A stretch of 64,000 bases of DNA, taken from the NCBI GenBank assembly GCA_016617855.1, contig JAECUM010093716.1, positions 1 to 64,000 on the forward strand, given 5' to 3'. This document shows, one piece after another, positions 36,624-49,259 of this stretch. Source of the DNA: Megalonaias nervosa (taxonomy: Eukaryota > Mollusca > Bivalvia > Unionida > Unionidae). The notes beneath the pieces were generated by a model. It saw only the letters and a list, made by a program, of their open reading frames with translations. It had not been told where the DNA came from and ran no database searches. Position numbers and translations under genes: made by a program. Position 1 is the stretch's first letter. Each line of letters begins with the position of its first letter.

Positions 36624-37394
36624 AAGGGAAGGGAGAGAGAGGGAGGGACTTGAAAAGAGAGTGTTCATCACTGGTCATACCAATGTCATGCATTATTTCA
36701 TTTACACTGATTATCCAGATTATTTTATATTTTAACAGTATTCCCTAAATGTTTACTTACTTCAATATACATGTATCTAAATCAAACTGATTTGCAAATC
36801 ACAATGCCTACAAAGAGCAGAGTAATAAAAAAGGCAGACACAAGCACAATCCAATATAATCTGATACCATTGTAATTTTAATGGTCCTATGAATAATTAC
36901 TTTATGTTTTTAAAGTAAAATTAAATGTAATTAGGAAAGATGGGGTGTGAGTGACATACAAAGAAAGATAGCTCATTCTTACACCTGGATCTTGTTACAT
37001 AAGTGCCGCTGTGACAATAGGAAATATATCCCAAACTTATCATACTTTATTTGCCTAATCAAGACATTCTGTTGTCCATGCCTTGGAAACTACCAGACAA
37101 TCAATGAACAAAGGTAACTTAGTCGATGATAAAAGTTCATAGTGCAGGAAAATGTAGCAATAATGCCCTTTAAAATTAAATAAAACATGGAAATTTATTT
37201 AAACAAAGTTTTCAGATTTAATTTACAGAGGAATTCTGAAATCTGAATATTGGTAAAAAAAAAAAGGACTGAAATGCACAAGCCATCAGAAAATCACACT
37301 TGAAATATGTGATTCTTCATTTTATAAATTTCTTTTACCTTTCTTGACATATAAAAAATTTTGCTTATGGACATTATGATTACATTCCTCCATT
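36623..37394. other. No gene recognised
   Basis: AT-rich sequence with no visible coding or repeat structure. Confidence 0.4.
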
Positions 37395-37672
37395 TGATGA
37401 AAATTGGGGGAAAATGTGCTTATTATTAAAACCGAGTATTTTGGGGGGAAAATGTGCTATTATGCTTATTAAAACTGAGTATTTTGGGGGGAAAATGTGC
37501 TATTATGCTTATTAAAACTGTGTATTTTGGGGGGAAAATGTGCTTATTATGCTTGTTAAAACTGAGTCTTTTGGGGGGGAAAATGTGCTTATTATGCTTA
37601 TTAAAACTGAGTATTTTGGGGGGAAAATGTGTTTATTATGCTTATTAAAACTGAGTATTTTTGGGGAAATTA
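37395..37672 (+). repeat. 43-46-bp G-run minisatellite, six units
   Basis: The unit is attttggggggaaaatgtgc followed by ttattatgcttattaaaactgagt. The number of G in the run (five to seven) and a three-base indel differ between units. The 64-codon open frame across it is repeat-derived. Confidence 0.9.
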
Positions 37673-39349
37673 TATTTTTCATTCAGGCAGTTCTAAGGTA
37701 AATTATGATATTTACAATCACTTATTCAAAATATCAATTTGATATAAATAAGAGAAGGGATCATACAGATACTGGGGTTACAAGTGTGCTCATCATCTGC
37801 ACCTCATTTTGTTCCCCCTTTTTTTTATTTTACTGTGTCGCAGAAATATTGTGAATGCACAAAAATTGTTGATAGGCAAAAATAGTTTACATCTCATATG
37901 TGTTCTGTTAAGTTAAAAATTTGATTATCCTCGTACGAAATAAATTGTATTCACTAATCAATTAATTAATTTACTTAACATGTATGTTTTATTCATTATT
38001 TCTATATAAATCCAGGTATATACCTACTTGTTTGATGTTTAAACAAAAAATGTTACCGAATCAGTAAATGAATGAACACATGAATGAAAGTGAAGATATT
38101 CAAGTTATGACCTCTTCCAAGTGTCATGTTTGATAAGACAAACCTTTATTTAAAAAATTGTTTTTGTAAACAATCTGTTGAATTAGTTAAATAATTCAAA
38201 ATTTAAAACAACTTTATAAATAACTGAGGAAAAGAAAATCATCCAATAAAAAAACAGACAAATACTACAGAAAAAGGACCAAATTATAACAACATTTAAA
38301 CACTTGGCCAGGCAAAAACTGATTTACAGCAATGCATTGTCAACTTTAATTACTTATGTAAATAAATGACAGTTCAAGTACATGTGTACAAACGCATTAT
38401 CTACAGCATAGTTCAACGTGCTGGGAAATATCAGTATTACAACAGCATAAAGTCACATGATATGAACGTGACTGCACCCTAAAAACTATATATTTGTAAA
38501 ACCTATATTAAACATGATCCCACTGATTTTGTCTCAATATGCCTTTTTGATAAAAGCAAAATAAGCATGCTTGCTAGTGACTCTACCTGAAAAGAGCCAC
38601 TAGTAGTATATGTACTTAGAAGTCGGGGTCCAACAGCAAACATGACAGATCCAGATACGCTATCATATAATGCACTTTTAAGTGTATATACACAGTATAC
38701 ACTGGTTATATGGGGCAGTAATAGTGTAATTATAAAAAAGATAAAAATTCATCTGCGTGTACAGAACCCTGATGCAGCACTGGACACACATATATATAAT
38801 GCAGAATATTATTTTTGCCGATTCTTTTGTCCATCAAGCAATGAGTGTTAATCTAAAATTTTGACATAAAACTAGCACGTGTGAAGTAGACCTATTTCCA
38901 GAGAAAGCGACAAAGGTCAAATGGTCTAAAGTTTGGTAAAAGGCAATAGAAAACTTTGTGCATATGAAGCCAGCAATGCCTTGTAGAGTGTAAATTCCCT
39001 TGAAACAAAGCATGATGTAAACAAAATGTCTTTTCTTAGTAAACTCGTCCAACATTACTGTGAAAATGTCTTTTGTTTTGTGAACTCATCCAACGTTACT
39101 GTGATCACCAGCATTGTTTTTCTCCCCAAGAACTATAATGGGATGGCTGAATATAATGTTATTTATCCAATAACCAACCACTTCCCACAATCATTCAAAA
39201 ATTACTTATAAAAGGCATTCAATGTTCACTTTAAAAAATATTGCAAATAAAAGTGATTTTGCAAAATATGAAATAATCGTTGTGATTTACACTTTACATA
39301 GCTATTACATGCATTAGTAAAATATTGTAGATATTCCAGGTCATGTAAA
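37673..39349. other. No gene recognised
   Basis: AT-rich. The short stretch at 38640-38680 (agatccagata-gctatcatataatgcac) weakly recalls the interior of the palindromic MITE family. Nothing else stands out. Confidence 0.4.
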
Positions 39350-39985
39350 TATACTGACCATTTATGAACACTGGTGTATTTGTGACCTAGATGGGTTAGT
39401 TTCCTAAACACTACATGGCACTTAGACAGCTGTGTGGTAAATCCCATCTAAGTCATTCTCAAACATTTCACAGCAAAATTATATGGTTGCCTCAAGTAGC
39501 TGTCGCTAATAAAAAGCTGTCCACGAAGTTCAAAACTCTCGCTCCCCTTAATGGTACGAGTAACCTTCTCGATACATGGGTGAAGACACTTGGTGCATTC
39601 TGGACCCCGATTGGCATGATTAAGCATTGGTATTTACCAGCTGGAGTTGCAAAGGCAATTCTTGCTCTGTCTTTGCTTTGGACTGGAATCTGCCAATATC
39701 CTTCTGACAGGTCAATTTTTGCTTAACATTTTGCATTGGTCACTCCAGCAAATATGGACTCAGAATCTGGTAATATTTCTACCTGAAATTCTGGTATCCT
39801 GTTTAATTTCCTATAATCAACATAAAATCTGCGAGTGCCGCCTGTTTTATGCACCAAAACAACGGGAGAGCTACATGCTGATTCAGCTAGTTCTATGTCT
39901 CCCAAGTTGATAATAGCATGAATTTCATTTCAGATAGTTTCTAATTTCTATTGTGTTAGTGGATATGGTTTTAAATATTGTTCTG
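39350..39985 (-). pseudogene. Ty3/gypsy-type reverse transcriptase, degenerate
   Basis: On the minus strand, ACSSPVVLVHKTGG and YVDYRKLN (39905-39800) are the classical entry blocks. They are followed after a frameshift near 39723 by KIDLSEGYWQIPV and IAFATPAGKY. Next comes NAPSVFTHV, then the catalytic box as FVDS instead of Y/FxDD, and after a stop QLSKCHVVF...LTHLGH. The second catalytic aspartate is therefore lost. RNase H is not found downstream. It lies 50-130 bp after the integrase C-terminus on the same strand, so integrase comes first. Confidence 0.8.
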
Positions 39986-40034
39986 ACGTTAATGTCTTGT
40001 CAAGAACAATGTTGACACAGGTTTCTTCCCTTGT

Positions 40035-41260
40035 CTAAGGACAACTAGGAAGTACAACAACCTCTCCTCTGTTGTTGGGTTCTTCAGTCACAACTGTAAT
40101 AACCAAGAACTCTGTCTCTCTTTCGCGATAATGTTTAAGAAAGTTGATATGGTACACTTCTCTTTGTCTCCTACCCAGACAAGGTAATTCTGTCCACCCT
40201 TCTTCTCTGTTACAATGAATGGTTCCCTTCAAGAGAGCTAAAGTTTGTTGTGCTCTAACAGCAACAACTGCAACACTGTCACCCACCTTGAACTGTCGCT
40301 CCTTCGTCCTTCTGTTGCAATACCTGGTTTGATGTCCCCCTGCATCTTGGAGAGTCTTCTGGGCAAAGTTACAAACTTCCTCCAGCTTGTTGTGGAGATC
40401 AACAATAATACTGATATATTGTACATACTTCCTTGGATTCTTGTTCATCCATTTACAACTGTTTCAGTACAGTCATGGGTCCCTTTGCTGTTCTTCCATA
40501 AACTAATTCAAAAGGTAAAAATCCTAATCTAGCTTGTGGTCCTTCGCAGTACACAAAAAGTATCACAAGGAGGTATCGATCCCAATTCCTGGGTCGACCT
40601 TCACAAAGCTTTCTCAGAACTTGCTTAAGGGTCCCAATTAAACGCTCTACTAGACCACTGCACTGCAGATGACATGGCGTGGTAGTCATGTGTCTAATGG
40701 ACAGTAACTGGTTTACCTTGTCCATCACCTGGATCACAAACTGCATCCCCTGGTAAGTTTGTAACTCTTTAGGAACACCATCTCTCCACCAAACTCCTAA
40801 CAAGACCTTAGCCACTGTAACTGAGTCTATGTCTTTTAATGCAATGGTCTCCAGTCATCAGGTGGCATAATCAACTATTGTTAATACATCACGATTTCCA
40901 CTCTCCGACGCAGGCTTTATCGGCCCAAGACAATCCATCGCCACCTTCAAGAAAGGCTCATCAACCAGTGGGGTGGTTCCTAATGGCACTGGGCAATGGG
41001 AGGTCTTAGGTGCCACCTGCTGACACTTGTCACATGAGAAACAATACTGCCACACATCCTCATACACACCTGACCAATAGAACTCCCTCACTAGATTCTC
41101 TATAGTCTTCACCACATCCATGTGGCTTCCAAGTAGACCCTAATGTGCCTACTTGAGCACTTCTGCTAGCTTAGCTCTAAACACAAAAACCTTCTTAAAT
41201 GTATCTTAAATGACCATTTCCTGGCAAACCAGTACAAGATAAACTGTTGAAACACAAACT
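40035..41260 (-). pseudogene. Ty3/gypsy-type integrase upstream of RT (Gmr1-type order)
   Basis: Minus strand, in order: an HHCC zinc-binding region (AH..LLGSHMDVVKTI, FYWSGVYEDVWQYC, CDKCQQ, about 41150-41030) and the core AMDCLGPIKPAS with the first catalytic Asp (about 40950). After two stops come LQTYQGMQF, where the second Asp of the usual TDQG is Tyr, and CSGLVERLIGTLK with the catalytic Glu (about 40660). A GPxF/Y-like C-terminal region follows, ending near 40035 (VGDSVAVV, VYHINFLKHY). So DD35E is damaged. In ordinary Ty3/gypsy elements integrase follows RT; here it precedes it, as in the Gmr1 group. Confidence 0.8.
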
Positions 41261-41459
41261 TCACTTTGCTGTCTGGAAGTTTCTGTATGGACTCTTTTGC
41301 GTACCTGTGTACCTTACTGACAGAAATCTTTCTCCTAATTATTCCCAACTTGCCAGGTAGAAAACTGTAGATGGGCGAAGTTATGGATCTCAGCAGCTTG
41401 GACCATGACTTTCGCTTCATATATACCTCGGATCAACAGACCCTACATGAACAGGTGTA

Positions 41460-42000
41460 CAGGTCACAGGGTTAGGCAGTGGCAACACATACCTACAACC
41501 TAGGATCACATCACGAGACAATCCCAACAAACATGCTGCTTCATTTCACCCTTTCGCATATGGCGAGTCTAGGAAAATGTTCACGACTGGGAGTGAATCT
41601 TTAGTCCTGTTAGCAAATGGGACTTCCGTTGTCTCACCTGTATAATTTCTAGGCTTGACATATTTACTATCAATCAAGACCGGTTAACTACAGCAGGTAT
41701 CATTCAGCATGGTTGCCATCTCAACATTTTCTGTAGCTACCATGGTGTTCATCACCTCCACTGCTTTTCACTTCTTAACAATATGAGGAGTTATTGCATT
41801 AATTGTTGTTGGACGATACTTTCTTAAATCCTTAATAAAATGGTCTGGCTTGCTGCAGCAGTAGCACAGGAACTCTCCTTGTGCCAAAGGGTACCCAAAT
41901 TCAGCTAACCTGCCCCTTAGTAACCTAACTCATCCTTATCAATCAACTTAAATTTCCTGACAAACTGTCTGTCTGTCGCCATCCTAGTCTACTTGTACAG
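41460..42000 (-). pseudogene. Gag zinc knuckle and aspartic protease remnant of the same element
   Basis: Minus strand at about 41905-41850: CYCCSKPDHFIKDLRKY, a CCHC knuckle whose last cysteine is Leu. At about 41740-41690: MLNDTCCS then a stop and VLIDSKYVKP, where the protease active-site Asp-Thr-Gly has become Asp-Thr-Cys. LLGLSRDVILGCRYVLPLP (about 41530-41475) fits the C-terminal part of such proteases. The order gag-protease-integrase-RT is thus preserved on one strand. Confidence 0.6.
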
Positions 42001-42189
42001 TGTCACAAGAACTAAGTTCTCTACCAGCTCTAGTCCTACTGCCCTGCTCAAAAATAGCACCACACATATTTACCTGCGTCTGGTATGGCCCTACCTATGG
42101 ACTCACTTAAACTGGACTATCTCTCGAATGAACAATCAATAAACGGAATGACAGTACAAGCCTGAATTTCCCCCAAAATTCAGCATAAA

Positions 42190-42332
42190 GTTTATACACC
42201 CAACAAGGCATAACTACTATACTATTGCAGGCTTACCTAATTAATCCTTCTTACAAGAGAATAAGCTTATGCACCCAACAAGGTGTAACTATTATTGCAG
42301 ACTTGCCTAATTAACCCATCTTACAAGAGAAT
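42190..42332 (+). repeat. ~70-bp tandem duplication
   Basis: Two copies of cacccaacaagg-taacta(c)tat-attgcag-cttncctaattaa-cc-tcttacaagagaata in direct orientation, about 10 percent diverged. Confidence 0.75.
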
Positions 42333-42639
42333 ACTAAGGTAATTTCCCCCTCCATTAAAAAAATTCAAAATATGACCCTTCCTCCCCAATGCATGAAATT
42401 ACAGCAACGACATGTCTCAATCCCTTACAATTTTATCATCACAACATGAAAAGAAATGGCAAGAAAATGGCATGCACTGAATATATAAAATAGACAGGCA
42501 ATGGTATGAGTCACTGATATTTCTTAACAAGCAATACATAATACAAAAATATCACTTTTTGGTAACATTCTATCCTATATTTGCTCATACTATTTGCCTG
42601 ATTAAAATGTTAAAATCCCAAGACGAAATTTTTTTGTGT

Positions 42640-42960
42640 GGGGGGGAATTGTGGTGCTTTGGTTATCATTATCTTGGAGATGATTGACCATGGTGTTATT
42701 GCCCAGATCGAGCAAACAATAAAATAAAATATGATATTAATGGATGGAATAACAGAGATGTGAGCAAAGATATCTAATACAACAATGTTAGCCCCCATAT
42801 GTAAAATATAACAGTTTAATCAATTACATAAACAAAATGAAATCAAACATGACATTTGAATGACACACTTCCTCTTCGAAACAAAATCACAAAATATATG
42901 CGAATTAAAATTAGCTGTTCTGTTATACCAATAAAACAAATTTCATCACAGGATCGAGTG
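42640..42960. mobile_element. Possible LTR next to the Gmr1-type relic
   Basis: gtgtgggggggaat (a polypurine-like tract on the plus strand) is followed by tgtggtgctttggtta. The minus strand would end ...aaagcaccaca here. ccatggtgttattgcccag at 42685 is shared with 6552-6567. The orientation is ambiguous: the polypurine tract points to a plus-strand 3' LTR, but the neighbouring coding sequence is on the minus strand. 42961-43507 shows nothing clear. Confidence 0.3.
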
Positions 42961-43507
42961 AATGATTGAACTCAAACTGCCAGCATGGCAGCATAACCTG
43001 TTTGCTTCTGGTCCTTTCCATATCACTGTTGGTGACAGGTCAGCATTGCCATATTTCTTTTCCTTCTCTCTCTCTCCATCCTCTTTGGGTCCTCTACCGT
43101 AACTTGGTTGCAGTCTGCACTCCTTCCCACTGTGTAGCACAGGTATGGAGTTATTTTTCCCCTTGTTCTTCCCCAAGACTTGCTCCCTTTCCTATGAAAC
43201 CAAATCTCTGTGTCCCTCTACTTTCCCGACACTTGTCCCTTGCACACTTTTAATGAGAAAAGTACTTTTTACTGATCTTGAAGACAGCTTCCCCTTCCAC
43301 AGAGAAACTTGTACTGCTGAATTTTGCAAGGAAATTACTTAAAACCTTGAATTATGCCTGGGTCACAAATGCCCCTGTTCAGCTTAGCCAATCAGGATTA
43401 ACTTACTCAAACTGCCAAAATTGTATCACTCCCATCAAAGTCAGAATAATTCTCTCTAGTCCACCTTTATTAATAACTATTCTGGTAAATATCATTTTAT
43501 GACACAT

Positions 43508-43670
43508 ATCATATATACTCACGTATAAGCCCATTCGCGTATAAGCTGACCCCCCAACTTGACTAGGTAAAAATAGGAAAAATTGCATGACCCGCAGATA
43601 AGCCAACCCCCCTTCTTCAAGGCTTTATTTTTTCCTAAATTCTTCGGCTTATACGCGAGTATATACGGTA
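43508..43670. mobile_element. Palindromic MITE 'TACCGTATATACTCGCG', copy 1
   Basis: Ends atatatactcacgtataagcc and ggcttatacgcgagtatata-cggta are inverted. The left end carries an extra partial copy of gcgtataagctgac. Interior: aggtaaaaataggaaaaattgcatgacc...ggctttattttttcctaaattcttc. Confidence 0.85.
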
Positions 43671-43682
43671 CATAACAGTGCC

Positions 43683-43832
43683 TACCGTATATACTTGCGT
43701 ATAAGCCGACCCCCCCCCACTTGAGAAGGTAAAAATAGGAAAAAATGCATGACCTGCAGATAAGCTGACCCCCTTCTTCAAGGCTTTATTTTTTTCCTAA
43801 ATTCTTCGGCTTATACGCGAGTATATACGGTA
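43683..43832. mobile_element. Palindromic MITE 'TACCGTATATACTCGCG', copy 2
   Basis: taccgtatatacttgcgtat on the left and atacgcgagtatatacggta on the right are inverted over about 26 bp. It is over 90 percent identical to copy 1 and lies 12 bp from it in the same orientation. The outer bases of the termini resemble those of the family at 21734, 31848 and 35775. Confidence 0.9.
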
Positions 43833-44934
43833 TTTCAAATGGCCCAAGATTTCCTAATATTTGTCTTGGGCTTATCTCAGCTTTGTCATTTCCTCAACTT
43901 GACCCAATGTTAACATATCTGTTGGACCATTATTCTACTGGGTCCTGATTAAAATTCTCTCACATCCAAAGCGAACACAGATTAACCATTGCAAACTACC
44001 AATTTATTGTGAGCATTGCCCATACATCAATCTTAATGGTTATGTGTCACACTGACCACAACAAAATGTGCTGCAACAAAACATCTACAAAAGTGTTACA
44101 TACGTGCCTGCTGATATGAGTACTGGTACCTGTTAGTGAAGATGACTTTTTACAATACTACAGTACACATATCATGCACTGTCTACTCAATCTGGTGGAC
44201 ATGGGTACAAGGTAGGGGATTAGGTGTCCACTATGAATAGTGCATATCTGGTTGATGTCCCCTTATTCTTGTGGACATCAACTCAATCTAGTGGAACTTG
44301 CTCCACTAAACAAACAGATGTGTGAAACCACTACACGGTTTAGTTTATTCTGAATGCAACAGGTTTCAATTTCACACCTTTACCTGTACAAACTATATAG
44401 TAGTAACATTTATTGTGGTGTTTAGCAGTGACCTAGCTAGGCATACACACAGATAAATGTGCATAACATAGACAAAATACCACATTTTACATTTTCTGAA
44501 ATGTAGGTTGGTGGGAGGAACTAATTTTAATTATGCAACACTTATCCATCGCTACTGCACAGCTATGACTTTTTCGTGTCAAAAATCTCTTGCATGCAAT
44601 GTGAATACATCCTTCCCCAGTGTGGAGAATTGTCACTTGTGCACCTTTTTGATGCACATGCATAGAAACATTCATACATGTATTTTTCATACACAATTAT
44701 GTCAATACATCAGAGTGGGGTGGGAGGATGGCTTTCGGCAATAGCGATGGGTAAATAATGCATAATTAAAATCAGTTTACCTCCCTCCAAAAAAACCCCA
44801 ATATTTTAATATAATGCATTGCTACTGTACAGCTGGATGTATCAGTAAGATGTGAGGGCTAATGTGTTAAACTGTCAAGAACACAGAGAAATGGAAAGTA
44901 CTCACGATCAAAGGAGAGATCCATTTTACGGAGT
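43833..44934. other. No gene recognised
   Basis: No repeat unit or conserved coding block. Several ggtggac / gtccac words near 44190-44290 are suggestive of a short degenerate repeat but do not form a clear unit. Confidence 0.35.
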
Positions 44935-46750
44935 GTTGGCATCTCTCTGGGCCACATGTGCTGCAACTACAGTATTGGTCCCAGAGAAAAAATGCCTGCA
45001 CTTTGTTGTACTAATGAGCAGAGGTAGAAAGATAAGATAGAATGGGATCACCAAAATGTTACCTTCATGACGTCCTACAAGGAAGAATGATTCAGACAGG
45101 CCCATGAAGCAATGACAGCTCGAACCTCACGGGCTTTTAGTTTCATACAGAAATCTCTATCAGTAAGAGACTGATAAGCTCTTGGTGACAATACTTCATT
45201 AGAAGATGGAAGCAGAAATATCAACAGAGCCCTTATAAGGAAGGAAAAGACGTTTCAAACCCTTTCTTTTCCCTTTACAGGCATTTAGACTGAAACATTG
45301 TGCCCTAACTGGGAATAAAAGCCTATCTCATCCATTTCCAGCACCGATTTGACTGACAATGAGAGTTTCAAATGGTGATGGAGTTACCAAAGGTAACGAT
45401 TTTTTGGCTAAAAGTCTTGGTTGACAATGGATTGAAATATAATCATAATTGCCATTAAAGTGGAGACAGACAATGCATGAATCCTGCTGTGTCTACTCGC
45501 TGATGTCAAAGTGACTGAAAATAGTCTTGAGTGTGAGGTCCTGAAAAGAAGCTTCATAAAGGGGAGTTTAGATAAAGACCATAAAACACATGGTAGGTTC
45601 CATCTGCGTGTAAGAGAGCAGAAGGCACATCTCAGCAGCTCAAAATACTTAATAAGGTCAAGAAAGTGTGAATCCGAACTGATTCCTGAGCCCTAAGAGA
45701 ACTTAAATGTGTTGGAAATTGTAGCTCTATAGTCTTTGGTAGCTGATAATGAACATCATTTGTTCTCGAAAAGGAACAAAGGAAATCAGCAACAGAAGTT
45801 ACAGAGAGATAGCTAGAATCAATATCTTTCTGACTACACTAAGCACAGAAAATTCTTGACCTGGGATCGAAGACCTTAGATACTGCAATTCTCATGGCTT
45901 GATTTATGCAGCTCTCAACCTAGCCCAAAAATTTTTGTTCTGGCAGATAGATTACCTGAGATGAGCAAAGTATCAAAGTGTAGAATTTGTGGGCAGTTGT
46001 GTAGAAGGGACCACCTGTGTTCCAACAGAAGATCCATCCTGTGCAGAAGAGACCTGGGTTCATCTATCAACAGGTCTAGAAGATCGATGAACCATGATTG
46101 TTGAGGCCACAGTGGGGTTATGAGAATGATATGAGCAGTGGATGTTCTGACTTTTTGCAGAACACGAGTTAACATTTGGAAGGGTGTAAAGGCATACATG
46201 AACAGATGATCCCACTACAAGCTGAATGCATACAATGCTCATGCTCGTTGATCAAGGACTGGAGAGACATAAAAAGGGAAGTATGTTGTTGAGTCTGGCG
46301 GCAAACAAGTCCACCAAAGACCTTCCCCATAGTGGGAAAAGGGACTCTGTTACGGAGCAGTGACGAGTCGAATCTGTGAGCACTGTTTTGCCTGACCTGG
46401 AAGAATGTCCACTAAAGTGCTCTTCTTCCCTTGAATTTGACAATCTTGGGCGGTGATTTTCTCCAAGGAGGCACAGCGAATTAAGTTCCAGACCTCCATG
46501 TAAAAAGAAGGGGCATGTGTGCCTCCCTGACATCGGAGATATGCAACAATGGATGTGTTGCCAATGAGACCACAACACATCATACTGTGACTTTGTCGAT
46601 ACACACTTGCAATGCTAGATATATGGCTTTACTTTCAAGGTTGTTGATATTAAGGGCTGAATTGTCCTGAGTCCTAAGAACCTAAAGAACTGGACAATCT
46701 GGCTCTAAATGAGTACCACAACCTGTTTGTATGAAGTGCATGCTATTTAT
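44935..46750 (-). pseudogene. DIRS-like retroelement relic: RNase H plus tyrosine recombinase
   Basis: Minus strand from 46750: GTHLE, INNLESKAIYLALQ and VAYLRCQGGTHAP give an RNase H-like domain. VDLFAARLN, YAFTPFQ, LITPLWPQQSWF and LLISG (46300-45960) are the linker typical of DIRS-type elements before the tyrosine recombinase. Then come, across broken frames, VADFLCS, KDYRATISNTF, KLPFMKLL, TSASRHSRIHALS (around the first catalytic Arg) and LKAREVRAVIASWACLNHSSL (45150-45090), and finally LVQQSAGIFSLGPIL. Stops and frameshifts abound and RT is absent upstream of 46750. The order RNase H then tyrosine recombinase is typical of DIRS and Ngaro elements. Confidence 0.75.
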
Positions 46751-49259
46751 AATCCAGTGTATGCACAAAGGTAACAATGATTTAACGTGAGGAACTGTAT
46801 CCTTTCTCTCATATCTTTTAAAATAAGGAAAATGCTCAGTTGTTAATCTTTATTTAGGCGTTGTAAAATACAATGGTAAAATAGTGAGAAAAATATATAT
46901 ATATATATATATTTAAATTTAATTAAGGAAATTATGAATTCCTATTAACTGCAGTTGGGCCTATGTTGCAGTATAACGTAACACACACTACATTCTTGTG
47001 AACCAATTGTATTTCAAAAATAGTAATTGCAATCACTAACCCCTGAAGAGTGAGATACAACATGGTAACCTGAGAAAATTTTTTCACACCTTAATAGTGA
47101 GAAAGGGCAGGGGTTACCAGCATAAAAAGGAAGATGAGATGGATGAATGTAACACTAGATAAAATTCTGTTGAAGGGAAAACCAAATCATTTGCAATAGG
47201 CAATTTTTATCTGGTCACATTATGAACAAGAAAACCATTTAACATAGTATCCTTGAAAAAGATGACTATTTCTGTGCATGTGCATGCAAGGTACACACAT
47301 GGGCTGTGTGTTATTAACAATTCTCCACTCTGTGGGAGGACGTGTTCACTTTGTATGGACAAGATTTTTCAACAGTGATGGGTAACCTATTGCTGCTATT
47401 AAATATCCTACACACCCCTGCCCCATGGCAATGCCTACATCAAACTGCCTAGCTACAACATACATTCCAATTCATAGTTATGTCTATACCTATTATCATA
47501 CACACATAAAAATTACATCTGCTCTGCATGACATGATGCCTTTGATGTTCTCAAAAAATTATATTTCATAAAAGTGCCTGTTGTACAGGTTTTTAGTTTG
47601 TCATAGTTTCCCTTTCTCATACATTTTAAAAGACCCACTTTGAACAAATTAACAAAAGCAGTAATATAAATAAAACTCAAAAAGAGATTACATATAAATG
47701 CCATAATATATTCCTGGTGTGCTCAGAAACACTTCAATACCAAATTTTTTGTGGTACCCAGATCTGTTAGACAGCATGCATTTTAAATGTGCTGCAATTA
47801 TCTTCATTTCAGAATGTGTCTTATGACAAAATTTTAAAATATTTTTTTATATCACTATTTATTCAGAATAAGAGAACAAGTAGATATAAATTGCTGCCTA
47901 ACAATGTCTTTTGTATTTAAAAAAGAATTTATGCAATTAATTTGGTTATTAACCTGTTTCTATTGTATTTTACTTACTTTCTTACTTCTAGTTTGGTTGC
48001 ATTGTTCAACTTGGTCATAAATAACATAAGCTAACTAAATGCTTCAGTAATTTAATATATTACAAGTCAAATGAACCAGCATTGCTGCAACAATAAAGAT
48101 GAACATACTGAACTATCAATGTATGTGACAATGATTGAATCAATATGGAAGCAAAGGTTCACAATAAATAGACAGGATTGGGATTTACAACCTTTAAAAC
48201 CAAAACCTCTATTGGAGTAGATGACACGGATAAAGAATTTCTACCAGGGATAAAGCATTAAAAATAGCCACATATTAACAGCAATCAATGCAATTACAGA
48301 TTTTATAGCCTTGGCAATACATGGCTTAGCAATTTCAGGTGATATACAAGGCATTATTGATAGATATAATGTGTTCAGCTTATGCATAAAACAAGTTTTA
48401 GAAAGAAAAAAAACAATGATGAAGAAATTCCACTTAATATGAAGCTAAAGTTAACTCACATACAAAAACAAGACTCTAAGAGGGTGTTTATTCAACAGTA
48501 GTTACAATGGTTTCTATTATGGATACCCATTTCACAACGAAGTTTGCATAATACACGTAGTCGGCATTTCCATTCAATTTCAAAAGACAATGATGTTATA
48601 TGAAGGAAGTCTAGGAGAAATTAATTGCTTCTGCAATATGGAAAGAACTGTTTTCCCATGAGGACTTAAAATGGCCTCACCTTTTTTGTGCAATGTGCAT
48701 GTGTCTCTTTAGGCATTTAACCTTGGATTATTATTGCTTTTATACTTTCAACTGTACTTTGGAGTCCATTGTTTGCTCCTGTGACCTTAAATACAGTTTA
48801 GGTTCACAAAATTTCAACACTGTTTTTTGATTATGGACATAATTTAAGTAATTTCACAATGTTGGCTTACATGTAATTGCTAAACCCTGTCTAAATACTC
48901 ATTCTGTATGTGTTCTTTGTCGACAAAATGAGCTGTATTCACGCCAAATTCTTAAAAAAGATAACTGGGTAAAAATGTAATAATTTAGTAAAAACACTGA
49001 TAATGAAACAATATCCACTCGACGTCGGAAACTGTTTTGCAGTATTTGTCATGTGGACTGAGAGAAAGTCTGTACAAAATGAAGCTGTATCTGAATAGAT
49101 TGAAAATAATTCATCCAAGTTTATCTCCTAATGAAAATCTTTAAGTGATTACGCTTTTTCATCAATTTCACCTGAAAATTTGATATTATTAAACTTGTCA
49201 GTTAACCTAATTGTTATGAACCATATATGCAGTATATACAACAAAAAGTGATATATATG
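46751..49259. other. No gene recognised
   Basis: AT-rich, with a short (AT)n run at 46893-46912. I see no coding block, tandem unit or terminal inverted repeat. Confidence 0.4.

Noticed and set aside
39415..39910. Two plus-strand open frames of about 100 codons
   Set aside because: They are antisense to the reverse-transcriptase blocks on the minus strand.
46889..46912. Short (AT)n run as a possible TATA-type promoter
   Set aside because: No gene starts nearby; simple microsatellite.
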